Shown here in pieces: positions 48,896 to 60,780 of a stretch of 64,000 nucleotides of DNA. The position numbers and the translations under genes are program-made. The notes beneath the pieces are model-generated. The model was not told where the DNA came from. It saw nothing but the letters and a program-made list of their open reading frames with translations, and searched no databases. Where the stretch lies: assembly GCA_026874595.1 (NCBI GenBank), contig CM049310.1, positions 31,561,558 through 31,625,557 on the forward strand, in the 5' to 3' direction. Numbering within the stretch: position 1 is the first letter of the stretch; every line of letters begins with the position of its first letter. This DNA is from Sipunculus nudus (taxonomy: Eukaryota; Annelida; Sipuncula; Golfingiida; Sipunculidae).

Positions 48896-51800
48896 GTTTC
48901 TTGATTTAGATTATCTTGTGAGTAGACCTGGGAATAAATTAACAAATAATGTGTAAAAGGTTACTGTAAGACAATCTTAATTCATAATCTGTAACAGGTA
49001 ACTAACTACAACAACAGTGAAAGACAACCTATAAGACACTTAAAGGCGGGGTGGGGCTTGTCCGACACATGTACGGACTCCATTTATCTGTGATGTGGAG
49101 TCCGACCGTCTGGCTGTGAAAATTCTCCCTGCGGTACAAGGAGGGACCTGTAACATGAAATACCACTGCTTGTTGTGCGAAAGAGAAGCAATCTTGCATT
49201 CATATATAAAAATAAACTTTATATGTATCAAATTATATCGATATATCACCTTTATGTGCGTGTGTAGATTTTTTTTATCCTTTGAACTCCTTGGGTTTAG
49301 TTGTTGCCAGCGCAACAGGAAACCGCCGGAAAAGGAATCCCATGTAAATTAGGGCAATCTATGCAAAAGAGGAACTCAGGGGGGCTTTTCCTAGGAATGC
49401 CAGGGCCGTGCACTACGATAAACCCTCATTTATAAAATTCCTTCCCATTTTACATCGCGGTGTTGTCAATGATGCTACATTCCTATTGGCTGTTCCAACC
49501 GGAGGGCTCCAGCGGCCCGACGGAGACAAAGCTCTATCTGACTTCATTCAAGAGTAAGTGCCCACACTTTATTAAATACTGATCATTCAGCAAAAGTTTT
49601 GGTCCCAACAGAGTCTAAGCATCTGTATTAATGAAAATATGTGGGGCTTGTTAAGTGTCCTCACGCTACACAAGGCATATACGTGTCTAAGGGGTTGCAC
49701 GGATCCGTGCAAACTTGCGTATTATAAACTCTACCCGCCAGAGGCTGCAGTGCTTGATCATTGTTTACTATTTGTCAGCGCTGCAGACTGCAGCAAGGGT
49801 GGGGCATGACCAGGTTGATAAAGACGTTGATGGGGCGGTTGTGCTACCTGTATTCATATATTCACTTCCGACAGGAAATTGCTGGTTTCCATACATGCAT
49901 ATTTCTGCCAGATAAGTGAGTTTAAACATCTGTTACTTTCAAATAATGGATAACATTTCATTTATAGGAGAGAAAGTTGAATGAGCATAAACGAAGTTTA
50001 ATAAAGATGGTCTTATGCAGAACTTTTACAAATTTTACAATATTGTTTTTTTCATGTATTCTACACACCGTAAAACCATATTTTGAGAAAATAATCTTGA
50101 AAGCATGGTAATATCACTGAAATAATAACACAACCATATATAACCATTTTTTCAAATTATGTGCTATAGGCGTATGAACTGTAGCACAGTATCATAGATA
50201 AGACAAGGTTCCTCGGTCACTTTATTTGAACAGTAGTTATTACATTATGGCAGTGCTCCTGATTAGTAGTGCCTTCATGTTTATTGTTTGTTTACTTAGT
50301 GGAATAACCACGAAAATAAAACCTTTGTGAACAAGAGTCCCTTCGTAGAAGGCAAGCGAAGTGTTAATGATTGACATTTAACATTTATAATAATAATGTA
50401 TGTTAAAAGATTGCTATTATAAAAGATTTCAGATCTTTAAAATTATCAGTCATTAATGAATAATTATTTCAACATTTTCGATGTTCAATAGTCTAATTAT
50501 TTAGATTTTGCGCACAAATTATTTCATATAATTAATTCATATCATACTGCTTTACTTTGTGTAGGTTTTTCATATGCCCGCCGCGAAACTGTCAAGATCG
50601 TGAAATTTTAACCCCGCGAATATGAAGCCAACTACAGTATGTTAGTTATGTCATTTTATATTTGTGTTAATGATTGTGTCTGATTGTGTATGATGATTTT
50701 TAATGCTTTTAGTGAACACATTTATCGTTATAAAATGTACTGTTACCTATATCCTAAACATTCAGAGAATCATTGCTTTGTATTTACATTATTCACTGAC
50801 TTATTACCATTACTTGTTAGAGAAATCAAGAGATAGTAAAGAAGAAGGAGAACTTTTCAATATTGACACAGATGTGATGATAAAATAATACTATTACAAG
50901 AAATCCGTTTCATCGCTAATGCGGAGAATATATTGTTCTATAAATGACGATGTTAAAAAATAATACAAGTTTTGATATTCATGATCTCTTATACTTAATA
51001 TTAGATGTCTCATTAGAAAATTTAACAATTACTCTTATTCATTTAAGGGGTCCCACCAGGATGACTCTGCTTTCTTTATGGAAATGATGGAAATTGTTCA
51101 GTGTCTGCCAAATCATTATAGTTGAGTTGGTATCAATAAAAGACCAATATTCTGAGTATTTTTTGGGGATGAAATTGACACAGATCTTATAGCTGCTTAT
51201 AAGTACACTTTGCAAATGGCAGTTTAAATATTTCAGAGCGACAAGGAATCATTACGTACTTAAGAATTGGCGACCAAAATCTTTAGTTTATGCTCATTAT
51301 AAATTACTGAGTACGGCTCGTAGATTACAGGGGGTCGTCCTAAACTTAATTCTTAAACAGATATATTGGTGGAAAATTAAGTAGAACTTACAATTTGATA
51401 TATCTCGAGATCTCCAGATAAAATTTCACACTTGTTCAAACCGTTCGAAGCTGAATTGACATAAACCAAAGCAACATTAAAGGGACAGTATACTTTAAGA
51501 GTGCTAACTATTGCAATTATAAAACAAAGACCATGTAAACTGTGTTTAACTGAACGGTAATACAATATGATTAATTTAAAATCAATCAAGTTTGTATATC
51601 CCCTAAGATAAGGCGAATTGAATAAAGTTTCAATATAAATTCAATATTTAATTATTCATATCCGTAAGGAAGATGTCAAAGCCTAAAGAAACTAAAACAT
51701 TCTACCTGAACGGCGGATTAGGAGCAATGTCTGTTAAATCACTCAAATAGAAATGTTTAGGTCTGCATGCATCCATTGTGGGTACCTTATTATTTTAAAA

Positions 51801-51950
51801 ATAAAAACAAATATGAGCTTCTTATAGAAACACGCTTTTTGTACATTTCTTTCAGCTTTTGTTTTTTTTAAATGGTGTGTTGTTTTATGGAACATGTATT
51901 AGACCATCATGAATGTAAATATGCTAACAATGATTACTGTGTTTTCGGGT
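48896..51950. other. Intergenic DNA, possible weak promoter near 49.5 kb
   Basis: No supported exon. At 49,440-49,560 a GC-richer patch has a CCAAT-type 'ctattggctg' and ends in a donor-like AGA/GTAAGT (49,551-49,559), which could be a non-coding first exon on the plus strand. The rest is AT-rich with chance ORFs on both strands. Confidence 0.35.
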
Positions 51951-51960
51951 AGGGACGCTG

Positions 51961-51990
51961 AGGGGGGTGGGGGTTGGGGGGGGGGGGGTG
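51961..51990 (+). other. G-run, quadruplex-prone
   Basis: Closely spaced G runs including a stretch of about 14 G. It is followed by 'cagcccctaaagccc', resembling the G-run and 'cagccc' arrangement at 57,368-57,412. Confidence 0.7.
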
Positions 51991-52325
51991 TCTCAGCCCC
52001 TAAAGCCCAAGTCTTTATCCACTATAGCTATAACTTTAGCTCAGATTACCTTTAGTCAACCTATCTTCATAAATGGTTTAAATATTTCGATCATCTCTCA
52101 CCATGATTTTTCTTCAGCAAAATGCTGTGCTTTGGTCTTAAAGTCGCTATTCACCTGCCTTATAGAATCTTTGTAATACCGGCTAACTCTGCATATACAT
52201 ATTAAAGAAGTGAAGGTAAACATAAACATAATCTAGGTAAACATAATCTATTAAACCTTAAAAAAAATGAGCCAATCCCATGGGTAAGGGCGGTGCCTTT
52301 GTCTATATCCACGTGTTTTTATATC

Positions 52326-52356
52326 ATGGGGCGGGGTGGGGGGGGGGGGGGGGGTG
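52326..52356 (+). other. G-run, quadruplex-prone
   Basis: GGGGCGGGGT followed by about 18 consecutive G. Long G runs of this kind are also places where sequencing length calls are unreliable. Confidence 0.7.
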
Positions 52357-52626
52357 AAAAATCGCCACCGATCGTAATAGAAAGACATCCGGCAGAAACA
52401 TCTGGCTTCAATTCAGGGAGTACAGATTTCTGTAAATGACAAATACTGCATTGCTTCACATGCTCTAATGAACATCAACTAGGGATCTTTCAATAACTCG
52501 GTTACATGTTTTTATCTGGCTGTTAAAACTTGCTCAAGTACCTTGTGTACAAGTAGCCTGTAGATAAAATGTTTATACGTCAAGGAGGCGTTATCAGACC
52601 CATTACCAGCTAGCGTTACCTCGATT

Positions 52627-52790
52627 TATTTTTTTTGTTTTCTTAATTTTTTTTGCTTTCTAATTTTTTTTTGCTTCCTAAATTTTTTTTGCTTCCTTAA
52701 TTTTTTTGCGAGATATTTTTTTTTTTGCTTCCTAAATTTTTTTTTATTTCGAAATTCTTGGTCGATAACATCTCGAGATAAATATTTTTT
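52627..52790. repeat. T-rich degenerate repeat (tttttttgcttcctaa)
   Basis: About six T-rich units each ending 'gcttcctaa', 'gctttctaa' or similar, with 7-11 T between them. Low-complexity, probably replication slippage. Confidence 0.75.
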
Positions 52791-53082
52791 TTTCTGTGTC
52801 CTAAATCAGCCAACGTGGATAAATTCTCACTTAAAATAGACGGGCAAATTGTAGTTAATAAAATATAGTATATGAGTTGGTATTAGATATATCCACAATC
52901 TAACAAGGAAAGTGAACACTTCGTATGTATTCTACACTCCTAAAGAAATAAGGTTTATGGCCTTGATATAAAAATAATGACATATAATAGTATTATACAC
53001 ACAATACCAACAAAATGGAAAAAAAAGAATTAAGAAACAACCATGACGATTATACCTCAGTGTATAATCAAAACGGTATATT

Positions 53083-53755
53083 AGTCCGTGGGTCAAACCC
53101 ACCAATAAGCTAAACTTATTTTTTCTTATTTCTATAAGCCTATTCTTTGATTTTAAGGATATTAACATTAAATAAACTGGGACACATTTGTGGTTCCGGG
53201 CTGTTTTTTTTCACACTATAACAACTGAAGATCTCGTCAACCATTTAGGGGGAGGGGAAATTAAAATGACCTTAAATCCAAAAATATTTAACTCTGAATA
53301 AAAAAGTTCCCATCAACTTGTTGCATTTACTAGGCCCCTTCAAATGATATATATATACAATATGCAAATACGGTAAGTATTGAGGTCAGCAGAGGTCAAA
53401 AGAAATTGACGTCTCATTGTTTCTTTGTATGGAGGAATTGGATCAAATGGTCAAGTTTATGGCCTGACGTTGGTTAATATCACACTGTTGATATGTTTTG
53501 GCTCACACATGTTCAAGGAATACTCAAAATAAGAGCATCGGAACAAAAGACATTGGTGAAATATTACGGGTTTTACAAAGAAACGGCATATCAGGGGAAG
53601 GGAAAAATTAAAATGACCATATCTCCATTAATGTTAAACCTAGCACATTAAAGTACCCATCATACTGTTGCATTGGCCATGCCGGTAAAGATTAAATATA
53701 TTATAAGATATTCAAATGAGGCCAATATAGAGGTAAGCAGGGGTCAAAAGGTCAT
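53083..53755 (+). repeat. Left arm of a long inverted repeat (fold-back element)
   Basis: The arm matches, in reverse complement, about 56,735-57,414. Matching landmarks run from 'gtccgtggg' through 'ttttttcttatt', 'cactataacaactgaag', 'gggaaattaaaatgacc', 'ggctcacacatgttcaag' and 'gccatgccggtaaagatt' to 'ggggtcaaaag'. The arm contains two internal modules of about 350 bp, each with 'aaattaaaatgacc', '.aagt.cccatca', 'gttgcatt' and 'gaggt.agcaggggtcaaaa' parts. No transposase lies in the interior. Confidence 0.85.
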
Positions 53756-53890
53756 GACTTTTAGCCACGGCCAAAATACAGAAAACCAGCGACTCATAAT
53801 TATTCTGTGTGGTGGAATTAGATCAAATGATCACATTATGGCCTGGTATATGTTCTGGATCACATATTGTTACAGGTGCTCTTTATACTG
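53756..53890. repeat. Partial third module inside the fold-back
   Basis: Continues the module with 'gtggaattagatcaaatgat', 'tatggcctgg' and 'ggatcacat' before being cut by the LTR-like insertion. Confidence 0.5.
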
Positions 53891-54538
53891 TGTGACACGG
53901 GCGTGGCTCGTGTTGTGGGGCTTTCTTGCCTGGCCGCTTGTTACATTCTCGGTTTAATCCATACTGGTTGAACTCTTGTTGTCATGCTAGCTTGGGGCGA
54001 GTTCACGTGTACACCATGGTGTGTAGAGGCACGGCCATGTTTTTCTAGATGATTCCTGTGACGCGTGCTTACCGTGTTTAATGTATTATTCTTCGAATGT
54101 TCGAGAGATAGAAGCATGGGGTGAAGAGTATAAAAAGGGGCTGTTTTAGAGCCGAGAGGAGAGCAGAGAAGATTTCCAGCGGACACAGAAGCGTGTGTCA
54201 GTTTTTGGGACCTTACCCGACGTGTGCGGCAATTATAGATTTTCTTCAGAGTTTCTCCTGGATTTTGTGCATTTGGACTTCAGTTTACTTTCTGGATTAT
54301 TACAAGAGCTTTACACTGGACTGTCATTCTTCGAGAGTATTCATTTAAAGAACTTATCGTTGTGACGGTGGTGATATCCAGGTACTGTGCACTTTGTGTA
54401 TTTTACTGTATAATTGTATTGATTTAGTGTATTGTAATGTTAGGGTTGTTTTAAGAATAAATTATGGTTATTTGTTAACAAAAAACCACTGACTTCTTTA
54501 TTCATTCCCCTAGACATTTCACGCTGCCTAGTGTTACA
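53891..54538 (+). mobile_element. Solo-LTR-like insertion, 648 bp
   Basis: The segment starts TGTGACAC and ends GTGTTACA, near-perfect inverted ends of the TG..CA type. It has a TATA box (gtataaaaaggg, about 54,129-54,140) and an AATAAA (about 54,455) downstream in the same orientation, as in U3-R-U5. It is GC-richer than its surroundings and breaks the fold-back module. I could not find a matching target-site duplication (tactg on the left, gaatc on the right), so the borders may be eroded or slightly off. No internal retrotransposon region is present. Confidence 0.6.
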
Positions 54539-56734
54539 GAATCTGATTTTTTTTATCTCCATTACAAAATTTGTGTTCATCACGCATACGTGATCTGTTT
54601 ATATAAGGTTCCGTAACAATATGTTTAAGGATAACTCAAAATAAATGAACGTAATCAAATGACATCGACGTGCTGCACCGTTTAAATAATAATATTTGGA
54701 GGAATAATTTGTTAGTTGTAGGGTTAATTAAAATAATCGTAACTCCAAAAGTCTATGACATAAATAATTAATGTACCCATCGAATATTTGTTTTTTTTGT
54801 CATGCCAATAAAGCTGATAGATGAATTATTATGTCAGTACTGAGGTCAGCAGAGGTTAAACGGCTATGGAATGTTCGCCTTTTGGGAAAAACTATAGCGA
54901 TATAGAAAGTAGCGATTCAACAGTAGTTTGTATCCTGGCAATAGGTTAGAGGATAAATTCTAACGGGCTTATGAACGCCCCTGGGCCACACAAAAGTATT
55001 TTTTTTTCGGTACCCTATGGTGTCCTTTAACACATTTTAACTGTTAAGAAAAGAAGTGCATGGGATCGTGCTTTGTAAAATCCAAAAAAAGACCTCATAT
55101 CTTTCCTCTAAGGTCCATATATAACAGGTAATTGCTTACCACAAAGTTGTTTTCGTTATCATGTGTCAGTATCAAGAGGCCTATGACTATTATTTTCCGT
55201 TTCTTGTTAAAAAAAATATTTACAAAAATGGATGCCATTATGACGCCTACCGTGCGGTAAAGGAATTTCCTTTCATTAAATATTTTCGTCACATAAAGGC
55301 AAGAAAAGAATTTTATAGATGCTATATACTGGACCTTCTATTGTTCGAATGTGAATAAGTTCACTCTGAATAATTTACTGTATTAGTAAACTTACCGGAA
55401 TTAGTATTTTGGCTGATTCAAGGATGGACTACTCTATTGACTTCGTGCTTAACTTAAGGCGATTGTATTTTCAATAAGATGGAGACCTAATTTGCGCCCC
55501 ATGGTCCTCAACATAACTTAATCAATCAAAACGTTTTGATCCCCCACAGTGCTTATTAAAACGTTTTGGATTTTAACATAAACATAATAACTATGTGGCC
55601 GCATTATGTAAAGTTCATTTAAAATGGTAACCAAAGTGACGGTGCAGAATGATCTTCTCTTTAATATGCCCTTTATAGCATCTTGTTGCTCATAAAACAT
55701 TTTATTAGTGGTCATATGTGGGCATCAGCAGACTTTTGACCGATGTTTTACATTTCAAATGAAAGGACATAATTGGGAGTATAAAAATGGCCGTTATGGC
55801 TACCACAATGACAAAAACGGGAATATTCGCTTAGTCAAATTTCATCACATGTTGTGTTCACCCCGTGTCTGTACATGAAATTGTACTTTATCGCATTTTG
55901 GATGTTTACTCTTTGAAACAATTCAAAGTAAAAAGGCGAAAATAAATAATTTTAATTTCATGTCATCTAGCAGCAACAAGAACCTTTTGCAATATTTGCT
56001 GACAAGATCAGGTGATAAACTGTAGCTGGTCCCTAGAGTCATTTAGCTGGCCATTTGATGGACGTGAATTGGCTGAAATGTATCACCGAAAAGAATTTTT
56101 CAGTTATATAGCGAACTAATGCACAGACTTGTCTCCACCCGAAACTGAGCGAAACCGACCCACGGTTCCTTTATATGTCATTTTAAAGTTTGCATGTTCA
56201 TCTAATGAAATAAAATATTCGCAGCATGTTAAAAAAATATGAACTGAATCATTACGGTAAAAATTGAACCTGTGAAGAAGGATCTATAAGAAAGGTATTG
56301 TGACGAATAAAAAATAATGAAAGGAGATGCCTTTACCGCCACTGAAGCGGCCATAATGACATATATTTTTATTTTTTTTAAGTCAGCTTTTTTACCAAGG
56401 ACCTGTAAAACATCATCGAAGGCCTACTGATTACCTACACCAGACTGATAAAACAACGTTATTTTAATCAAGTACTGCTATATATACCCTTTGAACTATT
56501 CCCAGCATACAAATTATTGATTAACCACTACATTCTAGGTTTGCTCAAGGTGAATATTTCATTACCTTTGACCAACGCTGACCACAATACATATACTAAT
56601 CTTGCATATTTTTTATCATTAGAATGGGATAAGCATAATATCTATTCCTCTGAATGTATGTAACAAACCGATTTCGGGCCATAGTTTTACCATTTAATCT
56701 ATCCTCAAACTAAGAGGGGCAACTTTTGACCCCA
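54539..56734. other. Loop of the fold-back structure
   Basis: A further diverged plus-oriented module is at about 54,612-54,875 ('aattaaaataatcgtaact', 'aatgtacccatc', 'tgaggtcagcagaggt'). A minus-oriented partial is at about 56,555-56,640. The middle (54.9-56.5 kb) is AT-rich with no transposase, integrase or other domain. The 65-residue frames at about 55.1-55.4 kb are unrecognised. Confidence 0.55.
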
Positions 56735-57414
56735 TCCTGACCTCTATATTGGCCATATTTGCATAGTTTTATATAAAATCTTAACCGGCATGGCCAACGC
56801 AACAATATGTTTGGTACTTTATTGTTCTAGGTTAAACAATGATGGACTTATGGTCATTTTAATTTCCCCTATCCTTTTATGGCGTTTCTCACAAATCCGT
56901 AATATTGCACCAATGTCTTTTGTTAAGGTGCTTTAAAGATGAGTAACCCTTGAACATGTGTGAGCCAAAACATTCAAAGTGTGTGATTTCAACCCACATC
57001 AGGCCATTAAATAAACCATTTGATCTTATTCCGCCGAGCAGAGGAAAAATGAGTCGTCAGTTATAAAACTGACGACTAACTTTTCCTTTTTTTGGGAAAA
57101 ACTCATTACCTTTTGACCCCTGTTGACCTCAATATTTACCTTTTTTGTATATTTTATATATCATCTGAACGGACTTGGTAAATGCAATAATTTGATGGGT
57201 ACTTTGTTATTTTGGGTGAAATGGTTCTGGAATTACGGTCATTTTAATTTCCCCTACCCCTAAATTCGGTGGCGAAATCTTCAGTTGTTATAGTGTGAAA
57301 AAAACCAGCTAAAAAATCAAAGTATAGGCACATATAGCAATAAGAAAAAATAGGATTAGCTAATTGGTGGGGGGGGGGGGGAGGGGTCAAGGTGGGTGCT
57401 TCCAGCCCACGGAC
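56735..57414 (-). repeat. Right arm of the long inverted repeat
   Basis: Reverse-complement partner of 53,083-53,755 with the same order of landmarks. It has an extra G12 run (57,368-57,380) and a local inverted repeat 'gagtcgtcagtt' / 'aactgacgac' at about 57,049-57,076. Both arms carry visible substitutions, so the structure is not recent. Confidence 0.85.
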
Positions 57415-58905
57415 ACAAAACTTATAGAGAAGAGATACAAACACCCAGAAAATAGTATTTTATTGTGGCATCAAGATATCGTGGAATTTAATCAGGATAG
57501 AGAACAGAGAGAGTTTTTACAGTCGTATATTCAACAAGAATATTAACAAAACTTAGAAACTTTTAATTTAAGATATTACATAAAATGTTTGCATAAAAAC
57601 AATTTCTTTTAAAGCCGTTATTAAAGAACATGCGTACTGTACCTTTTATAAAAGAGAGAAGAAGACACTGTTACACATTTCTCTTGACTCTTATTTTTGT
57701 GAAAGATTTATGTTATGATGTATGTAATTTAGATCTTTCAAATACCCTTTCACATAAAATGACACTTCTAAATATCAGCACAGACCAGTTGCTAAAAAAT
57801 TATTTTTTTGTGAAGTATTTTATATATATTTATAAGTTTAAAACCACTAAAAATACGGAAACAGAGTTCAATGAATGAAGTCTTGATGGAAGGCCAGCGT
57901 GGAGGAGCCCTTTTTCTCTCTGATTATCAGTCGGGTAATCACCATGTTGACACTAGGTCACACGCCTGTGTTCATTCTCCACGCAGAAGGTCTGTCTATG
58001 AATGTCAAAGATAAACCTGGTGCCCACGTTCATTCGCACAGCACCCTTTACGCCGAAATCGAACTATGTAAATGGTGCAAATACAGAGCCTGTATCGACA
58101 ACACATTTCAATATATAACCAACAGAAGGTATTTGTCCGTGTAACATATTTTATATATTGATAAACATTTGGACCTTTTTTGCGGTGTAATATCCGTGAC
58201 GCGGTTTTGTTGACATAAACAGAAACTTACGCACGTGCTTCCTTGGATAGTTTTCGTGAAACAACTGTTTCCACAATAGTGGAAGATATAAATGCAAGGT
58301 GATAGTGCAGCGACACCTGTGGTCATTTAAACATTATGCAAAAGGATTACCTGGAAGAATTGAGGGATTAACCTTTATGGCATGCTGACATAAGAAATGA
58401 GTACCAAGGGATCGAAAGTAACATGTTGGTTATGCAGCTGGGTTAGTGATCCGGTCAAATGTCAGAAGAAACATCCGTCAGTGTCAGCAAGATTTGTTCA
58501 CATGCAAAATATGCCGTGCGCTGGAAGTCCTGTATTGTGAAAAAAAATTACTAAGCGACAAAGCCTGATCTTTGCCCGAGGCAGTTCGGCCGTTTTCGAG
58601 GCAACCTCCGTGCAATTTAGAAACCAGCAAAAATTACTCAAAATGATGTGTACATTAAACATGATTAGTTCTCATATCAGCGAGGTCACTGCTGGGCACA
58701 ATAATCTTTAAAATTAGGCGTAGCACAGCGTCATACGCAACACGGTTTCTGAGAACATTGAGGACAAAGGTGGACCATCTTCCTCTTATAATTATTTATA
58801 ATAGTTATTACTTTTGTTATGTAAATCAGAATTTGTCGTTCCTTCCTAAGTTTTCACAGAAGAGCTAAAAATAGTGACGTCACGTTTTCCTTATTTGAAT
58901 GGAAT
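57415..58905. other. Intergenic DNA, nothing supported
   Basis: A frame of 81 residues at 57,899-58,144 has mixed composition (HTPVFILHAEGLSMNVKD) but no splice partners or family I know. No repeats of note. Confidence 0.4.
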
Positions 58906-59040
58906 AAAGAATAATAACGCCACCTAATTGGAATAATACAGAGAAAAATAACTCCACCTAATTTGAATTATACAAAGACTAATAACTCCACCTAATTTGA
59001 TAATACGAAGAATAATAACTTCATCTTTGGAAATATTCAA
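58906..59040. repeat. Short tandem repeat, about 35 bp x 3-4
   Basis: 'aataactccacctaatttga' with variants recurs about every 33-38 bases, ending in a degenerate 'aataacttcatctttgg'. Confidence 0.7.
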
Positions 59041-59294
59041 GTGGATAGGTTTAGATAATAACGGGAAAAACACATATTTCCACCTATTGATAGGGGAATA
59101 TTTTAATAATTAAGACTATAAAGGTCCTTAATTTACTTTGGTCCAGCTTTCACTTTTGTTCAAGGAAGGGCTGCCTTGGGTTATATCTGGGATCTGACAT
59201 GTCTGAAATCGAAAGCGAATATCCTCTCAGGGGGTCATATCTACAGTGCAAAATTTCACTACAATATTTGAAACAGTTATTCGGATAATATAAA

Positions 59295-59460
59295 TTGCAA
59301 GGTGGCTGCATAGCGGCTATATTGGACTACTTGCAGGTTTAATTCGTACATCCTTTGATTTTCAAACTTTTGGAAAAGATTTTAAGCAATTCATCTGATG
59401 CTTCTTATGTTAATGCATATGCAAAGAAATACAAGATGGCCGCATAGCGGCCATATTTGC
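59295..59460. repeat. Pair of gatggccgcatagcggcc hairpin repeats
   Basis: ATGGCCGC-ata-GCGGCCAT (59,436-59,454) is a perfect 8-bp-stem hairpin. A degraded version, 'gtggctgcatagcggctat', lies at about 59,303-59,321. Both are followed by related bases ('att', 'ctgc/ctac'). Confidence 0.65.
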
Positions 59461-60780
59461 TCTGCTTCCTAACGGGGCTGAATGTCTACAGCGCACATCC
59501 CCCCACATGGACAAGTCTAAAAACATTTTTTGGACAGTAACAATAGAAATGTGAGTTTATGCGTGGGAATTATTGAATTGATAATCGTTAGCGTACATTG
59601 TCTCGAGGGTACAAATCTTTGAATTTTCACAAGTAAACACAAGTACAGACAGACGAAGCGGGGTCCTAATTGATAGAAAGAAATAGTGCCTGAACATAGT
59701 CTGTAATAATGTGGTATATTACAGAAAAGCTCATATAAACATTAAAAAAAAGTGTGTAAAAGCATGAGAAAGGATCTGTCGCCTCGATGTAAAATGGGAC
59801 AATGCTTAATACATGAGTAATATGAATCCCCTTCAGCTGTCTGTTAAACATTCATTACATGCAAAAGAAAATAAAGTCTCTCGTGAGAGTCTACGAAAGT
59901 ATCCCCAAGGCAAATGTCCCCTCGGGGAAAACCTTCATGTCAAAATTCCTCTTGGACCCTTTCATCAGCATGTAGCTTTGTCTGCTCAAAATGTGTCTCA
60001 AATTGCCATGCTAGAATGCATGTAAATTGAAAAAAAAGCTTGTAACAGGCTTTCTCTGTTTATCTCACCAACACAACTTCATGGAAGAAAACAATGTTTG
60101 GGTGATCGAATTATAAAATATATTGTCACATAGGTTTTTCCTTAAAAATAAACAACCCCAAAATGTTTAAAATAAGTAAAAGTACATTCCATGCATTCAC
60201 AAAGTGATACAGAATCTATAATTTTTCATTACCACCTGTATACATATTGTATTTGGGCAGTTCAGACCATGACCCTTTATCCACATTGTTCTTTCACTAG
60301 TATTTGCTCCACCTGCTACCATTATACAAAAAGCAGTAGGTTTCCCCCGAAAGAAATTGTAGCTGTATTTTCGGTACTTTCCTTTTAAGCGGACCCAATA
60401 AAAACCTTCCAGCCTAAGGGTTCTGGGACATTGTTATCTCAAAACCAGTTGTTTCTTGCTTTCTGGTATTTAATAGATGATAAAGTCTGTAATTTTGAAA
60501 TAAATATCTGAAACAAGGAAATGAAATAGTGCCGGCGGCAAGGGGAGTCTGGTGTGCTTCCCCTCCGGTATCTGTCGTCTGTAAAACAAAATATTCCTGG
60601 AGAAAATAATTGTTCCAACATAATATATTACACCTTACAAATTACTATGATTTAGTGTAAATGTGGAGAAACGTCTGTTATGTTAACAACGTTAGTTTTA
60701 TTTTTACTACCGGTAAACATACATTTGGGACTATAAATAAAGTTTTTATGTTTGAAATAAAGACCAAACGCACAATGCCT
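59461..60780. other. Intergenic DNA, nothing supported
   Basis: Contains short ORFs (for example 59,813-60,025) without a recognised domain. A GC-richer patch at about 60,525-60,580 stands out only by composition. Confidence 0.4.

Larger units (their letters stand above)
51991..53082. other. Intergenic DNA left of the fold-back structure
   Basis: Apart from the G-run and the T-rich repeat listed separately, no gene or repeat is seen. The inverted-repeat homology begins abruptly near 53,083 at 'gtccgtggg'. Confidence 0.4.

Noticed and set aside
48278-48904. 208-residue hydrophobic ORF
   Set aside because: Pure translation of the 17-18 bp AT-rich array; other frames in the same array are also open.
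57899-58144. 81-residue ORF as a gene
   Set aside because: Mixed composition but no signal peptide, splice pair or family that I recognise; left as unsupported.
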